Shown: positions 8,628 through 18,461, counted from the first letter of the stretch. The stretch: 61,378 bases of DNA from JAPLDA01 sp043783155 (GCA_043783155.1 JAYVZS010000097.1:1-61378), one strand, 5' to 3'. Numbers and translations: made by a program. Notes: generated by a model not told the origin, from the letters alone.

Positions 8628-10156
8628 ACAATGGTTCATGCGGAGGAAGTAGTATTTTTCATGCGGGATGTGATCTTGGACATGCTGCATATTTTGTTCA
8701 CAATAATGCAAACACGGTTCAGTACGATGGATTTACGGTTGTGCTGACTGCACAAACGGTTGTTACTCCTTGTCTCACTTATCACATTCGTTTAGCCATT
8801 GCCGATGGTGGCGATGGCGCTTACGACTCGGGCGTATTCCTGGAGGCAGGAAGTTTCAGCGGTGCGAATCCGATTGTCGCAACAGCATTGCCAACTTCAG
8901 GAATATTGTCGAATGCAGAGGTGATCGGGTGTGCTCCGTTTGTTGCTTCATTCTCTAACACCAGTACAGGCACGAATCATTTTTTCTGGAACTTCGGTGA
9001 TGGAACCGCTTTGGATACATCGACCAATCCTGTTCATACGTATTCGCAGGGTGGCATTTACCACGTACATCTTTTTGCAATGGATACCAGCGTATGCCAT
9101 TATTCTGATACAGCCATTTTTACTCTTGTCCTTGACAGTGGAATTTTTCATCCGGCATTTGATCTTGTAAAAACCGGCATTTGCGATTCTTTGCATGCTG
9201 ATGTTACAACCGCAAGTACTGGTAATCACCTGATCTATGATTGGAATTTCGGTGACGGAACGTTCGTGTCCGGTTCAACAGGAACCCACCTTTATACCAG
9301 ACCGGGAACATATAGAATTTATCATATTGTTACAGACACCACGTGCAACATGGCAGATTCAGTTTTTAAGGATCTGACATTGCTTCCCAGAATTCATGCT
9401 TCTGTTGCCGCGAGTTCCCTCGAAGGATGTACTCCGCTCTCTATTTATTTGTGCGACATCGACTCTTCATTGTCTGGCAATACCGGGTTTCACTGGGATT
9501 TCGGGAATGGAGTAACATCTGAATCATCATGCGACAGCGCTCATTATTTACAGGCTGGAAATTATTACGCACAGTTATTCGTTTCAGATACTTCTTCATG
9601 CGACCTGGTTGATTCTTCTCGCGTCATGATTCACGCTAAAATAAAACCCGAAGCAGTATTCAGTTTACCTGATTCTCAGAATGTGTTTTATGCAGCATCG
9701 TTCAATAATCATTCGATTGACGGATTTACTTATAGCTGGAATTTTGATGACGGACAATTTGCGTTGGTTGAAAATCCTGTTCACCAGTTTACTCAATCCG
9801 GAATTTATAACATCTGCCTCACAACCTACCGTGATGCCTGCTTCGATACCACTTGTCATACATTAATTACTTTTGAAAGTCCGCAGGAAATCTGGTTCCC
9901 TGCAGGATTCTCTCCAAACGGTGACGGCAAGAATGATTTATTCTCCGCTGTCGGAGTAGGAATTGTTTCCTTTCAGATGGTCATTTACAACAGATGGGGA
10001 CAAACTGTTTATGAAACTAATTCAAAAGACGCGGGTTGGGATGGCACTTACAACGGAAGGGCTGCCGATAACGGTTTGTATGTTTTTCATATCAAGGCGT
10101 CACTTGAAAATAAAGAAGAGTTTGATAAATACGGAACGGTGACTCTTTATAAATAG
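8556..10156 (+). CDS. C-terminal part of the frameshifted T9SS protein: PKD repeats and CHU_C sorting domain
   Basis: Reading in frame from about 8555 gives PGITGQKNLAIIPGTSIPVS, the remainder of the choice-of-anchor L domain (…GFTVVLTAQ…AIADGGDGAYDSGVFLEAGSF), then four PKD beta-sandwich repeats marked by FFWNFGDG, IYDWNFGDG, GFHWDFGNG and YSWNFDDG. The protein ends with a gliding-motility-associated CHU_C (TIGR04131-type) domain: IWFPAGFSPNGDGKNDLF, IYNRWGQTVYE, GWDGTYNG, NGLYVFHI. That C-terminus directs export by T9SS, usually to the surface or medium. The first internal ATG is at 8741, but that start would cut the domain in half. Intact, it would be about 694 residues, probably a surface adhesin. 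Confidence 0.75.
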
Positions 10157-10219
10157 TTCCTGTTTTCAAACATATTTTTCGAATACCTATCTTTCTACCT
10201 TCGGTATTATATTTATGTT

Positions 10220-10681
10220 ATGAAAAAAATTGTCAATCAGCTTGAAGAATTAATTTCTCCTTATTCTGAAAAACTTCTTCTTCCAAATGAAAAATATTTT
10301 TCCGAAAAACCATTTCCTGAAAAGTGGAGCCGGAAGGAAGAACTTGGTCACCTCATTGATTCCGCTCACAACAATCTCCGCAGATTCGTAGTCGCGCAGT
10401 ATGAAATCAATCCGAAGATTGTGTATGACCAGAACTTCTGGAATGTCACTTTCTGCTACCAGCATCAGTCTACGCAAGACCTTATTGCATTATGGAAATT
10501 ACTGAACCGGCAGATTTGCGAAGTGTTGAAATCAACGTCGGAACAAAATTCGAAGCGATTGTGTAATACCGGTAAAGAAGAACCTGAACTTCATTCGATA
10601 GAATGGCTTGCCGGAGATTATGTGAAGCACCTGTTGCATCACCTCCATCATATTTTAGCATTGAATGAAATCCCATACTGA
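10220..10681 (+). CDS. DinB-family (DinB_2) putative metal-dependent protein
   Basis: The 153-residue all-helical protein fits the DinB/YfiT-like four-helix bundle: helix 2 holds EELGHLIDSAHNNLRRF with one metal-ligand His, and the last helices hold DYVKHLLHHLHHIL with the remaining His ligands. Such proteins are divalent-metal enzymes, some using bacillithiol or other thiols as cofactor, others with unknown substrates. It runs directly into a second DinB-like gene on the same strand, so the two probably form one unit. Function beyond fold is not deduced. Confidence 0.75.
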   Translation: MKKIVNQLEELISPYSEKLLLPNEKYFSEKPFPEKWSRKEELGHLIDSAHNNLRRFVVAQYEINPKIVYDQNFWNVTFCYQHQSTQDLIALWKLLNRQICEVLKSTSEQNSKRLCNTGKEEPELHSIEWLAGDYVKHLLHHLHHILALNEIPY

Positions 10682-10685
10682 TTTT

Positions 10686-11210
10686 ATGGATGCGCGTTTT
10701 GTAAAAGAAATTATTCTGAAACAGTATCGCTTCAACCTGGCATTCGCCGAAAAATTGGTGGACGATATTCCGGAAGAGTTGATGTGTAGAACTCCTTCGG
10801 AGGGATTGGAAAATCATCCTGCCTTTACACTTGGACATCTTGTAACAGCGGCCGCGAAGACAGTGGAAGATCTCGGCGGCAACGCAGAAGTTCCTGACGG
10901 ATGGGCTGATTTATTTCTTCGTAAAGGTCCGGGTGACCCAAGAACTCCTGTGAAAGACATTTCTCTTTATCCTTCAAAAAAAATATTGCTTGAAGAATTA
11001 AAACGGCAGCATCTTCGTGTTGAGATGGTCTTGAAAAATTCAACCGACCGATTTTTACTAAGCAACTGCGCGTGGCGATTCGAAAAATATTTCCCGACTA
11101 CATTAGACCTGGTTATGTTTATGTGCATCAGTCATGAGAGCATGCATCTGTCCCAATTATCGGCGTGGAGAAGAGCAATGGGATTGACGTCAGCGCTGGC
11201 AACACTTTAG
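10686..11210 (+). CDS. DinB-family protein, second copy
   Basis: Another DinB-fold protein, about 174 residues from the ATG at 10686 (MDARFVKEIILKQYRFNLAF); an ATG at 10665 inside the upstream gene would give seven more residues. Metal-binding His candidates are in PAFTLGHLVTAA and CISHESMHLSQL. It is only distantly similar to the preceding gene, so this is an adjacent pair of diverged paralogues rather than a recent duplication. Start choice is uncertain because no strong ribosome-binding site is visible, as is common in this phylum. Confidence 0.75.
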   Translation: MDARFVKEIILKQYRFNLAFAEKLVDDIPEELMCRTPSEGLENHPAFTLGHLVTAAAKTVEDLGGNAEVPDGWADLFLRKGPGDPRTPVKDISLYPSKKILLEELKRQHLRVEMVLKNSTDRFLLSNCAWRFEKYFPTTLDLVMFMCISHESMHLSQLSAWRRAMGLTSALATL

Positions 11211-11252
11211 GAGGTAATAATGAATAGGTAATAAGTAATAAAAATTGCCATA

Positions 11253-11885
11253 CTATTTTTGCAATTTATAAAAAGCACACACACTGTTCATCACACACTC
11301 AGCGTGTTTTGGGCTTGTAGGGCGACAGATTTCACGGCCAAGAAATGAAATCGCCATTCCCAATTCTCCCCACTCTTTTTCAGGAATAACCTCCATGAGT
11401 TGCTTTTCTATTTTCTTCGGATCTGTTCCAGTCGCGATGCCAATCCGCGGAGCCACGCGCACTACATGAAGGTCGACAATGATTCCTTCCGCTTTTTTAC
11501 CTGATTCCCGCATGATGACATTCGCCGATTTCCGTCCGATGCCAGGCAAAGTAGTCAGCTCGTCCATCGTAAGCGGAATTTTTTTATCCTGCTTTACTTT
11601 TTGCGACAACTCCATCAGCCACTTTGTTTTGTTACCGAAGTTGCGAACAGTGCGGATATATGGAAACAAGGATTCAGCAGAAGCCCTGGAGAGCGATTCC
11701 ATATTCGGAAAAGCATCAAATAATTCCGGGGCAAGCTGGTTGATGTGTTTATCGGAATCCTGGGCAGATAAAACAACCATCACCAGCAACTGGTAAACAT
11801 TCCTGTATTCAAGTGGATGTTTTTTTCCTTTGTATTTTTTTAAAAGGGGCTTGATCACATCTGCCCAATTAATTTTTGCTGCCAT
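11253..11885 (-). CDS. nth: Endonuclease III-like DNA glycosylase with altered Fe-S site
   Basis: This 210-residue helix-hairpin-helix glycosylase would remove oxidised pyrimidines and nick abasic sites in base excision repair. The hairpin LPGIGRKSANVIM is at 113-125, with catalytic Lys119 and Asp138 (IIVDLHVVR). The C-terminal loop that binds [4Fe-4S] in E. coli through Cys187, 194, 197 and 203 reads C187-RPTSPK-H194-AE-C197-VMNSV-C203, so the second ligand is His, codon CAC. Length and spacing are otherwise identical. Whether the cluster is kept with a His ligand or lost cannot be told from sequence. Single gene between convergent neighbours. Confidence 0.9.
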   Translation of the reverse strand: MAAKINWADVIKPLLKKYKGKKHPLEYRNVYQLLVMVVLSAQDSDKHINQLAPELFDAFPNMESLSRASAESLFPYIRTVRNFGNKTKWLMELSQKVKQDKKIPLTMDELTTLPGIGRKSANVIMRESGKKAEGIIVDLHVVRVAPRIGIATGTDPKKIEKQLMEVIPEKEWGELGMAISFLGREICRPTSPKHAECVMNSVCAFYKLQK

Positions 11886-11943
11886 CGCTCACGAATTTAG
11901 TATGTTTTATTGCAGGGATAAAGAAAACAAAACCTCCGGTGAT

Positions 11944-12402
11944 TTATTTTACCGGCTCAGTAATCAGTAATTTTTTAATTTTTGAAATCGGCCCCGGACA
12001 ATGTTGGGTATGGCAGTTAATACAAGACGTAACAAGATTGTTGTAATTCAAAACCACATTATCACCGGTTGATGATCTGTAATTATTAAGTGCATACAGG
12101 TAGCCGTCAGCAAAGGGATCAAAGCTTGCATTCTTCGTTAACACATCGGTTGGTTTCGCTGTGTAGATGCTTAAAAATTCGTTTGGAAAATCCTGCTGAA
12201 CTTTTTTTTCCAACGCACCTTTTCGCACTTCAGCAGCATGGTCATACATCTTCCGCATCAACAAAGAAAGTTCGCTTGATCCATTTGGATTTACATCTAA
12301 TGAATCTTTGCACAAGGCATTGCCCGACGGTTCACGCATTGAAAAGGCGCTCGACAATACAACTACAGAAAAAATAAAAATGATTGCAGGTAATTTGTTC
12401 AT
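11944..12402 (-). CDS. Exported c-type cytochrome-like protein
   Basis: The 152-residue product starts with a signal peptide (MNKLPAIIFIFSVVVLSSAF) and has one heme c attachment motif, CINCH, at 127-131 near the C-terminus. The helical stretch ELSLLMRKMYDHAAEVRKGA is consistent with the four-helix cytochrome c' type of fold, in which the heme site is C-terminal. It overlaps by four bases the stop of the DUF4920 gene upstream, so both proteins are made together. Electron transfer or gas binding in the periplasm is inferred only from the heme motif. Confidence 0.7.
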   Translation of the reverse strand: MNKLPAIIFIFSVVVLSSAFSMREPSGNALCKDSLDVNPNGSSELSLLMRKMYDHAAEVRKGALEKKVQQDFPNEFLSIYTAKPTDVLTKNASFDPFADGYLYALNNYRSSTGDNVVLNYNNLVTSCINCHTQHCPGPISKIKKLLITEPVK

Positions 12403-12887
12403 TGTAAAATCAGGACACCTGATGCTTCGAAAGACGTATTTTTTTTCGGTTGATTTATTTTTTCAATTTCTTCTTTGCTTTTACCGGCGTCTTCGGCATA
12501 GTGACGAAGTTCCTCCACAGGAGTTTCTGTTTTATACGCAACGCCTTCCATAACGACTGTTTTACCGCCTATATTCTTTGGAACAAAAAATCCGTAATCT
12601 TTAAACCGAACCATCATTTCTTTTCCGTTGCCCAGATCAACATTCATCCAGCAACCTTTGCGCTGACATACGTCCTTCACTTTTCCTTTCACTTTTATAT
12701 TCAGCGAATCCTTGCCTTCCATTTGTTTCAATAAAGTAGTTGCTTCGATCGCATCAGATGCATTGATCTTCGTTCCGAAAGAAGAAGACCGGGCTTTGGC
12801 CGCAGCAGTTGCCTCGGTTTGAGCAATCAGCGTTGTGCTTAACAACAGCAACGGTAATACACATATAACAGAAAATATTTTTTTCAT
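12399..12887 (-). CDS. DUF4920 family exported protein
   Basis: From the ATG at 12885-12887 this is a 162-residue protein with a signal peptide (MKKIFSVICVLPLLLLSTTL, IAQ). The body VKGKVKDVCQRKGCWMNVDL followed by MMVRFKDYGFFVPKNIGGKT is the signature of DUF4920 (PF16267), an OB-fold-like domain with a Cys pair in CQRKGCW. An ATG ten codons earlier gives no signal sequence. It leads a two-gene unit with the cytochrome c-like protein. A role in metal or redox handling in the periplasm is plausible from CxxxxC and neighbour, but unproven. Confidence 0.75.
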   Translation of the reverse strand: MKKIFSVICVLPLLLLSTTLIAQTEATAAAKARSSSFGTKINASDAIEATTLLKQMEGKDSLNIKVKGKVKDVCQRKGCWMNVDLGNGKEMMVRFKDYGFFVPKNIGGKTVVMEGVAYKTETPVEELRHYAEDAGKSKEEIEKINQPKKNTSFEASGVLILQ

Positions 12888-13001
12888 GAGGGTTTTATTT
12901 TGATGCCAAAAATACAAAACAGAGTTTAAATGACCGCTACAAACATCACTTCCTTTTAATAAATTTGTCCAGAACTCTATGATTCCGAAAATTGTCTTTC
13001 T

Positions 13002-13667
13002 ATGATACAGAAATCCACCCTCGACTTCCTCAAAACGCTGAAAAAAAACAACAACAAAGACTGGTTTGATAAAAACAAGGATAAATATTTAGCTGCGAAA
13101 CAGAACATCGAAACGATGACTGATGAACTCATTAAATCATTTTCCGCGTTTGATAAAAAACTGTCGGGTTTGAAAACGAAAGATTGTATTTTTCGCATTT
13201 ACCGCGACGTTCGTTTTTCAAAAAATAAAACTCCTTACAAGACCAACATGGGTTGTGCCATCAGTCCCGGGGGGCGTAAAGCGGAAGAAGCCGGCTTTTA
13301 CATTCACATTGAACCGGGCAAATCTTTCCTTGCCGGAGGCCGCTGGATGCCTTCTTCCGATCACCTGAAAAAAATAAGACAGGAGATTGATTACAATGGG
13401 AAAAAATTTCATTCAATTCTCTCCGATAAAAATTTCATAAAAGAATTCGATAAACTTGATGACAGCGAAGAGTACAAACTTTCACGACCACCTAAAGGAT
13501 ATGACAAAGATCATCCTGATGTTGAATGGCTGAAGCTAAACAGTTACATCGTGTGGCATGAATACAATGAAAAGGATATTATGTCGAAAAATTTTGTGAA
13601 GGAGATGGCCAAAACTGCAAAGACAATGAAACCGTTTTTGGATTTTCTGAATGAAGCGGTAAGTTGA
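13002..13667 (+). CDS. DUF2461 family protein
   Basis: A soluble 221-residue protein whose opening STLDFLKTLKKNNNKDWFDK and following FRIYRDVRFSKNKTPYKTN and GFYIHIEPGKSFLAGGRW are hallmarks of DUF2461 (PF09365/TIGR02453), common in bacteria and fungi. No catalytic assignment is established for the family. It stands alone on the plus strand, divergent from the DUF4920 unit, with 114 bases between the two starts. Confidence 0.85.
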   Translation: MIQKSTLDFLKTLKKNNNKDWFDKNKDKYLAAKQNIETMTDELIKSFSAFDKKLSGLKTKDCIFRIYRDVRFSKNKTPYKTNMGCAISPGGRKAEEAGFYIHIEPGKSFLAGGRWMPSSDHLKKIRQEIDYNGKKFHSILSDKNFIKEFDKLDDSEEYKLSRPPKGYDKDHPDVEWLKLNSYIVWHEYNEKDIMSKNFVKEMAKTAKTMKPFLDFLNEAVS

Positions 13668-13806
13668 ATGGTGATCTGGTTACGCCAGTAGCGAATTACG
13701 AATCAAATACGAATGTACAACGTAGTCGAAACTGACTTCAGTTGCGAATTGCGAATATTACGAATGTCGCGAATACCCGAATTCGTTCCCATTCATAATT
13801 AATCAT

Positions 13807-14589
13807 TTACAATTTCAGTTCCAGTCCGATCGGACAATGGTCGCTTCCCATCACATCCGGATGAATAGTTGCTTTGGTAACAAGTTCGCGTGCTTCACTT
13901 GAAATCATGTAGTAGTCAATTCTCCATCCGACATTCCGTTCTCTCGCACGTGTAATCTGGTCCCAATATGTGTATTGATTCGGTTCTTTGTTATACTCCC
14001 GGAAAATATCAATGTAATCCATGCCTATAATTTTATCAAGCCAGGCACGTTCCTCGGGAAGAAAACCGGATGTCCGTTGATTTTCCTTCGGACGGGCAAG
14101 ATCAATCTCTTTGTGAGCGGTGTTATAGTCGCCGCAAATAATAATATTTTTCTTTTTCTTCCGGAGTTCCTGTGTTCGTTTAAAAAGCGAATCATAAAAA
14201 TCGAGTTTGTATTTCACCCGATCAGGCCCCCTTCCCCCATTCGGGAAATACACGTTGAAGAGAATAAATTTCTCAAACTCCAGCTCAATCACTCTGCCTT
14301 CCGAATCAAATAAGGGATCATTGAAACCAGCTGCCACACGGATAGGTTCTTGTTTCGTCCATATTGCAACTCCCGAATAGCCCTTCTTCTCAGCGGAGAA
14401 AAAATAACTTTTATATCCTTTGAAATTTAAAACTTCAGCATCCAATTGCTGTGGCTGCGCTTTGGTTTCCTGCACACACATTACATCAGGCATCTCCTTT
14501 GCGAACCATTCAGGGAAACCCTTTTTCCATATTGCACGAATTCCGTTCACATTCCAGCAAAGAATCCTGAAGTTATTTTGATTGCTCAT
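13807..14589 (-). CDS. xth: Exodeoxyribonuclease III / AP endonuclease
   Basis: This 260-residue Mg-dependent nuclease cuts 5' to abasic sites and trims 3' ends in base excision repair. The fold's active-site segments are all present: RILCWNVNGIRA (Asn13, Asn15), CVQETKAQ with metal ligand Glu41, GDYNTAHKEIDL, WRIDYYMIS, and the C-terminal GSDHCPIGLEL (Asp250, His251). Length is typical of the ExoA/Xth class. It is monocistronic and divergent from cheR. With nth it makes two base-excision repair genes within 3 kb, but they are not co-transcribed. Confidence 0.93.
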   Translation of the reverse strand: MSNQNNFRILCWNVNGIRAIWKKGFPEWFAKEMPDVMCVQETKAQPQQLDAEVLNFKGYKSYFFSAEKKGYSGVAIWTKQEPIRVAAGFNDPLFDSEGRVIELEFEKFILFNVYFPNGGRGPDRVKYKLDFYDSLFKRTQELRKKKKNIIICGDYNTAHKEIDLARPKENQRTSGFLPEERAWLDKIIGMDYIDIFREYNKEPNQYTYWDQITRARERNVGWRIDYYMISSEARELVTKATIHPDVMGSDHCPIGLELKL

Positions 14590-14711
14590 CGTTTTATTTT
14601 TTGAGGAGATAAAACTATGAAAAATATTATTGTGTACTATTTCTGATAAATAAATTCAATACTTTCGTCAACAATCAGCTTATTTTATAAATCAATTACC
14701 GGTCACCGCTC

Positions 14712-15527
14712 ATGCAGATTACCCCCGACGAAATAAGAGAATTACTCAGACTTCTGAACGATTGCTACGGCTACGATTTTTCCGGTTATGCCGAAACATC
14801 CATCACCAGGAGAGTTATTCTGTTCTCAGGTCTTCATAAAATCTGTGGTTACTCTGAACTGAAACATCAACTCCTGAACGACAAATATCTTTTTGACTCA
14901 TTCATTGCTGAGATCACCGTAAACATAACGGAGATGTTTCGTGATCCTTCTTTTTTCAAATGTCTTCAGCAAAAAGTTTTTCCTGTATTAAGCACTTATC
15001 CATCCAGAAAAATATGGCATGCCGGGTGTTCCACAGGTGAAGAAGTATACTCTTTGTCGGTGTTACTCAGCGAGAGCCATCTCTATAACAAAACAAAGTT
15101 GTATGCAACTGATATTAATCCTGACGTGATCAAACAGGCGAAAGATGGAATCTATCCATTGAGCAGGATGCAAGAATACACCGCTAATTATATGCAAGCA
15201 GGCGGATCATCTTCTTTTTCGGATTATTATACTGCGCAGTACGATTCGGCCATCATGAATAAAGCGCTGAAGAAGAATATTATTTTCTCCACCCATAACC
15301 TGGCAGGCGATTCATCCTTCAATGAATTCAACCTTATTGTCTGCCGCAACGTTCTGATTTATTTTAACCAACATCTCAAGGAAAAAGTGTTTCAGCTTTT
15401 TCATGAAAGTCTTGGCATGTTTGGCTTTCTCGCTCTGGGTTCCAAAGAATCGTTGATTGGTAGTACGTTAAGAGATCGTTTTGAGGTGGTTGACCATGCT
15501 GAAAAAATATTCAGGAAGATCGGATGA
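14712..15527 (+). CDS. cheR: CheR-type protein-glutamate O-methyltransferase
   Basis: The 271-residue protein has the CheR N-terminal helical domain (YDFSGYAETSITRRVILF, about 21-38) and the SAM-dependent methyltransferase domain, with NITEMFRDPSFF at 71-82, the SAM motif HAGCSTGEEVYS at 103-114 and LIVCRNVLIYF near 214-224. CheR methylates glutamates of chemoreceptors. No chemoreceptor, cheB or cheA lies next to it, so it is an orphan copy; in Bacteroidota such orphans often occur with hybrid sensor systems. The pentapeptide-tether site is not assessed. Confidence 0.85.
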   Translation: MQITPDEIRELLRLLNDCYGYDFSGYAETSITRRVILFSGLHKICGYSELKHQLLNDKYLFDSFIAEITVNITEMFRDPSFFKCLQQKVFPVLSTYPSRKIWHAGCSTGEEVYSLSVLLSESHLYNKTKLYATDINPDVIKQAKDGIYPLSRMQEYTANYMQAGGSSSFSDYYTAQYDSAIMNKALKKNIIFSTHNLAGDSSFNEFNLIVCRNVLIYFNQHLKEKVFQLFHESLGMFGFLALGSKESLIGSTLRDRFEVVDHAEKIFRKIG

Positions 15528-15580
15528 AAAATACTCTGCTTTAAAAATGGTGTGTCAAATCATGCGGATGATTTTTTTTA

Positions 15581-17962
15581 TCAAAACGTGAGTCTGTATA
15601 GAGGCACAGGAAATAAACCTAATTGGTATTCCGTTTTAACCGTATTCGTTTTCGGATCATATACCTGCTGCCAGATATTTTTCGTATTGAAAATATTATC
15701 GACGTCAAGCGCAATTTCATGTGTAACATGTTTCTTGTTGATGCGGTAAGATATCTTAATGTCTGTCCTGAAATAATCTTTGTACTTCAGTTCAAAGGCA
15801 TGATCCGTAAACAATTCTGTTTGTCCTGTCTGCATTGACTTTGCAGCATCAATTGGTGTGTATCGTTTTCCACCGGAAGCAACTATTCTGAAATTAATGC
15901 CAAGTACGTTTTTCTTTTTGATGGTCCACTCTTTTCCGCCCAGAACATTTATTGTGTAATGCCCGTTGAAGGCAGTGTTACGTTCCACGCCATCGCTGCC
16001 TTTGTATTTTGAATCAAAGACAGAACCCGTGACAAGAAAATAATATCCTTTGCTGTAAAATTTCTCAATCGTAATTTCCGCTCCGTCATTTTTTCCGGTA
16101 CCGGTATTCCTCAGACTGTCGACAGGTGAAACTCCGAAGTCGGCTCCGTCATTTAAAATGGAGTATGAAGTTAAGCGCTCCTCCACAGGAACATGATACA
16201 GGTTCTGATAGTAGGTTTCTATTTTCAAACGAATGTTGTTACCGAACGATTTATCATAAGCAAGAACAAAATGATTACTCGATGTCATTTCCAAATGATG
16301 ATTCGTTTCGTAAAATTTTCCGTTCGTGATGGATTTTTGAAAATACGTCGACATCGGCTGAAGCTGGCTGTGAACGCCCGTTCCGAAACTGATCGCTTCT
16401 CCTTCTTTCAATTCCCAGCGGATGCCTATACGAGGTTCCGCTGAATTCGTATTATTAAAATCAAAGAACATGTAGTGTACTCCTGTGTTGATACTCAACT
16501 TGTCGGTAAATTTATGTTGCCACTCAACATAACCCTGCATCAGATTACTGCTTCCGTCCGATTGCGTAATTGTTTTGAAGACGTGGTTATTGTTTAGAAT
16601 ACTATCACTGTAAGCAAATTTGATGTGATCAGCCGTCACTCCTGCTTTCAGGTAATTTTTCGAAGAGAATTTTTTATTGAAAGAAAAGTTCGCCGAATAT
16701 TTCTGCTGGTTCGAATTGTTGCGATACCACGGAAGCGGTCGCTCATGATCCGAAACATCAATCGAATCAATTTTATAGTCTTGCCCTGCCGTCGACATTG
16801 CAAGAGTGAACTTCGTGTAGGTGTTATTGTTGATGAAATATAAATGAGAAAGTCCGATGACGCCCATGTTGGTACCAAAATATCCATCCTGACGAAACTG
16901 AATGCCGTTGTAAAGATTGTCTTTTGTGGTATCACGATCTTTATCCCGTAATTCTATGTAACTGATTCCACCGATTCCAAACAAAGAAAAATTTCCTGCC
17001 TTCTTTGCCGGCACATCTACTTTAAAGGTGATATCCTGGTATTGAGGAACCGCAGCTCCTGTTCCCAGATTTACTCCGAGCGTTTTAAAAATTCCCAATG
17101 TTGAATAGCGATAATTAACCATGTAAGATGAGCTTCCTTTTTTCAACGGGCCTTCGGCGCCAATTTCAAAACCGTTGAAGCCAACCTGTCCGAGGAATTC
17201 ATGCTTCTCATTGTTACCGCTTCGCATCTGTAAGTCAAACGCGCCGGCAATTGCATTCCCGTATTCGGCCGGAAATGCGCCGGTGAGAAAATCTGATTTG
17301 TCAAGCGAGTTATTATTGAGGATGCTGATCGGGCCACCGGTAACGCCAAGCGAACCAAAGTGATTTGGATTTGGAATGTCGATGCCGTTCAACCTCCACA
17401 ATACTCCGAGCGGAGAATTTCCGCGGATGATAATGTCGTTGCGTGCATCGTTCGCTCCGCTTACTCCCGCATAATTCATCGCCATACGTGCGGGATCAAG
17501 TAAACTGCCTGCATAGCGCGATGTTTCATCTACTGTAAACGAGCGCGCGCTCACGGTCGTCATTTCATTATTCGCTTTGTCTTTTCTTCGCTCGGCAACG
17601 ATGGTTACTTCTTTTCCTTCGATTACTGATTGTTCAAGTTCAATATTCAATACGACTTCTTTTCCAGATGTAACAACAGCAGAAAGAAAAATTTCTTTGT
17701 AACCGATGAAAGAAACTTTTAGTGTTCGTCTGCCGAGAGGCACATTTGAAATTCTGAAGTTACCGTTTACATCCGTTGTAACCCCGTTGGTCATGGTACT
17801 GTCAATGAGCAAAACCACTGCGCCAATCAATGTTTCCTTGCTGGCTTTGTCGCGGATTGTTCCACGAATGGTCTGACTCAGTGTTTGCGCCGTTGCTGTA
17901 TGTGTACTAATCAGAACTCTAATCAGAGCGATTGTAAAAATTATTTTATTTTTCATATTCAT
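15581..17962 (-). CDS. TonB-dependent receptor with carboxypeptidase-regulatory N-domain
   Basis: A 793-residue outer-membrane receptor. It starts with a signal peptide (MNMKNKIIFTIALIRVLIST, ending ATAQ), then an Ig-like carboxypeptidase-regulatory domain (TIRGTIRDKASKETLIGAVV to about residue 115), a plug domain with NDIIIRGNSPLGVLWRLNGI and AFPAEYGNAIAGAF, and a long run of amphipathic strands ending in the aromatic YRLTF expected for BamA-assisted barrel insertion. There is no SusD-like partner next to it, so glycan uptake of Sus type is unlikely. The transported ligand (siderophore, metal or peptide) is unknown. Single gene, convergent with cheR. Confidence 0.88.
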   Translation of the reverse strand: MNMKNKIIFTIALIRVLISTHTATAQTLSQTIRGTIRDKASKETLIGAVVLLIDSTMTNGVTTDVNGNFRISNVPLGRRTLKVSFIGYKEIFLSAVVTSGKEVVLNIELEQSVIEGKEVTIVAERRKDKANNEMTTVSARSFTVDETSRYAGSLLDPARMAMNYAGVSGANDARNDIIIRGNSPLGVLWRLNGIDIPNPNHFGSLGVTGGPISILNNNSLDKSDFLTGAFPAEYGNAIAGAFDLQMRSGNNEKHEFLGQVGFNGFEIGAEGPLKKGSSSYMVNYRYSTLGIFKTLGVNLGTGAAVPQYQDITFKVDVPAKKAGNFSLFGIGGISYIELRDKDRDTTKDNLYNGIQFRQDGYFGTNMGVIGLSHLYFINNNTYTKFTLAMSTAGQDYKIDSIDVSDHERPLPWYRNNSNQQKYSANFSFNKKFSSKNYLKAGVTADHIKFAYSDSILNNNHVFKTITQSDGSSNLMQGYVEWQHKFTDKLSINTGVHYMFFDFNNTNSAEPRIGIRWELKEGEAISFGTGVHSQLQPMSTYFQKSITNGKFYETNHHLEMTSSNHFVLAYDKSFGNNIRLKIETYYQNLYHVPVEERLTSYSILNDGADFGVSPVDSLRNTGTGKNDGAEITIEKFYSKGYYFLVTGSVFDSKYKGSDGVERNTAFNGHYTINVLGGKEWTIKKKNVLGINFRIVASGGKRYTPIDAAKSMQTGQTELFTDHAFELKYKDYFRTDIKISYRINKKHVTHEIALDVDNIFNTKNIWQQVYDPKTNTVKTEYQLGLFPVPLYRLTF

Positions 17963-18199
17963 TAAAATTCGATTTCAGAGCACAAAGAAAAAGCGGGACA
18001 ACAATCTTTCTATCATAAAAAAACCGGAGAGAATATTTTGATACCTGAAGCGCATGAATCAGCTTACAAAACTACAAAAGCAAACCATCGGGATTCAAAA
18101 CGAAAATCTTAATTTCACATAAAATATTTACACATTGAGATTGGGAATAGAGACGTGAGATGTGAGACAAACAGAAAGAGTCAATAAATTTAAAAAAAC

Positions 18200-18448
18200 A
18201 TGAATAACCTTTCAGATTATGTGGGTGCTTTCGGAGTGGGCTTGCTTTTACTCGCCTATCTTTTTACCATCTTAAAAATTCTTGAACCCAAAAACAGGAG
18301 CTACATCTGGATGAATGTGATCGGTGCCGTGTTTGCCTGCCTGGCTTCCGTGATGATTCATTACCTCCCATTCATTGTACTCGAAGGCGCGTGGGCATTG
18401 GTTTCCATGGCAACCCTTCTCAAAAGTTTCAGAAAAATTGTTTCCTGA
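18200..18448 (+). CDS. Small membrane protein, CBU_0592 family
   Basis: Eighty-two residues form three hydrophobic segments: DYVGAFGVGLLLLAYLFTIL, SYIWMNVIGAVFACLASVMI and YLPFIVLEGAWALVSMATLL, with a short basic tail. This size, the NxxGA motif in the second segment and the VLEGAWA in the third match the CBU_0592-like membrane protein family. No function is known. The gene is isolated and converges on rpmA across a hairpin terminator. Confidence 0.7.
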   Translation: MNNLSDYVGAFGVGLLLLAYLFTILKILEPKNRSYIWMNVIGAVFACLASVMIHYLPFIVLEGAWALVSMATLLKSFRKIVS

Positions 18449-18461
18449 ATATCCCGAAAGC

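Noticed and set aside
15581..17962. SusCD-type glycan uptake locus
   Set aside because: There is no SusD-like gene or glycoside hydrolase next to the TonB receptor.
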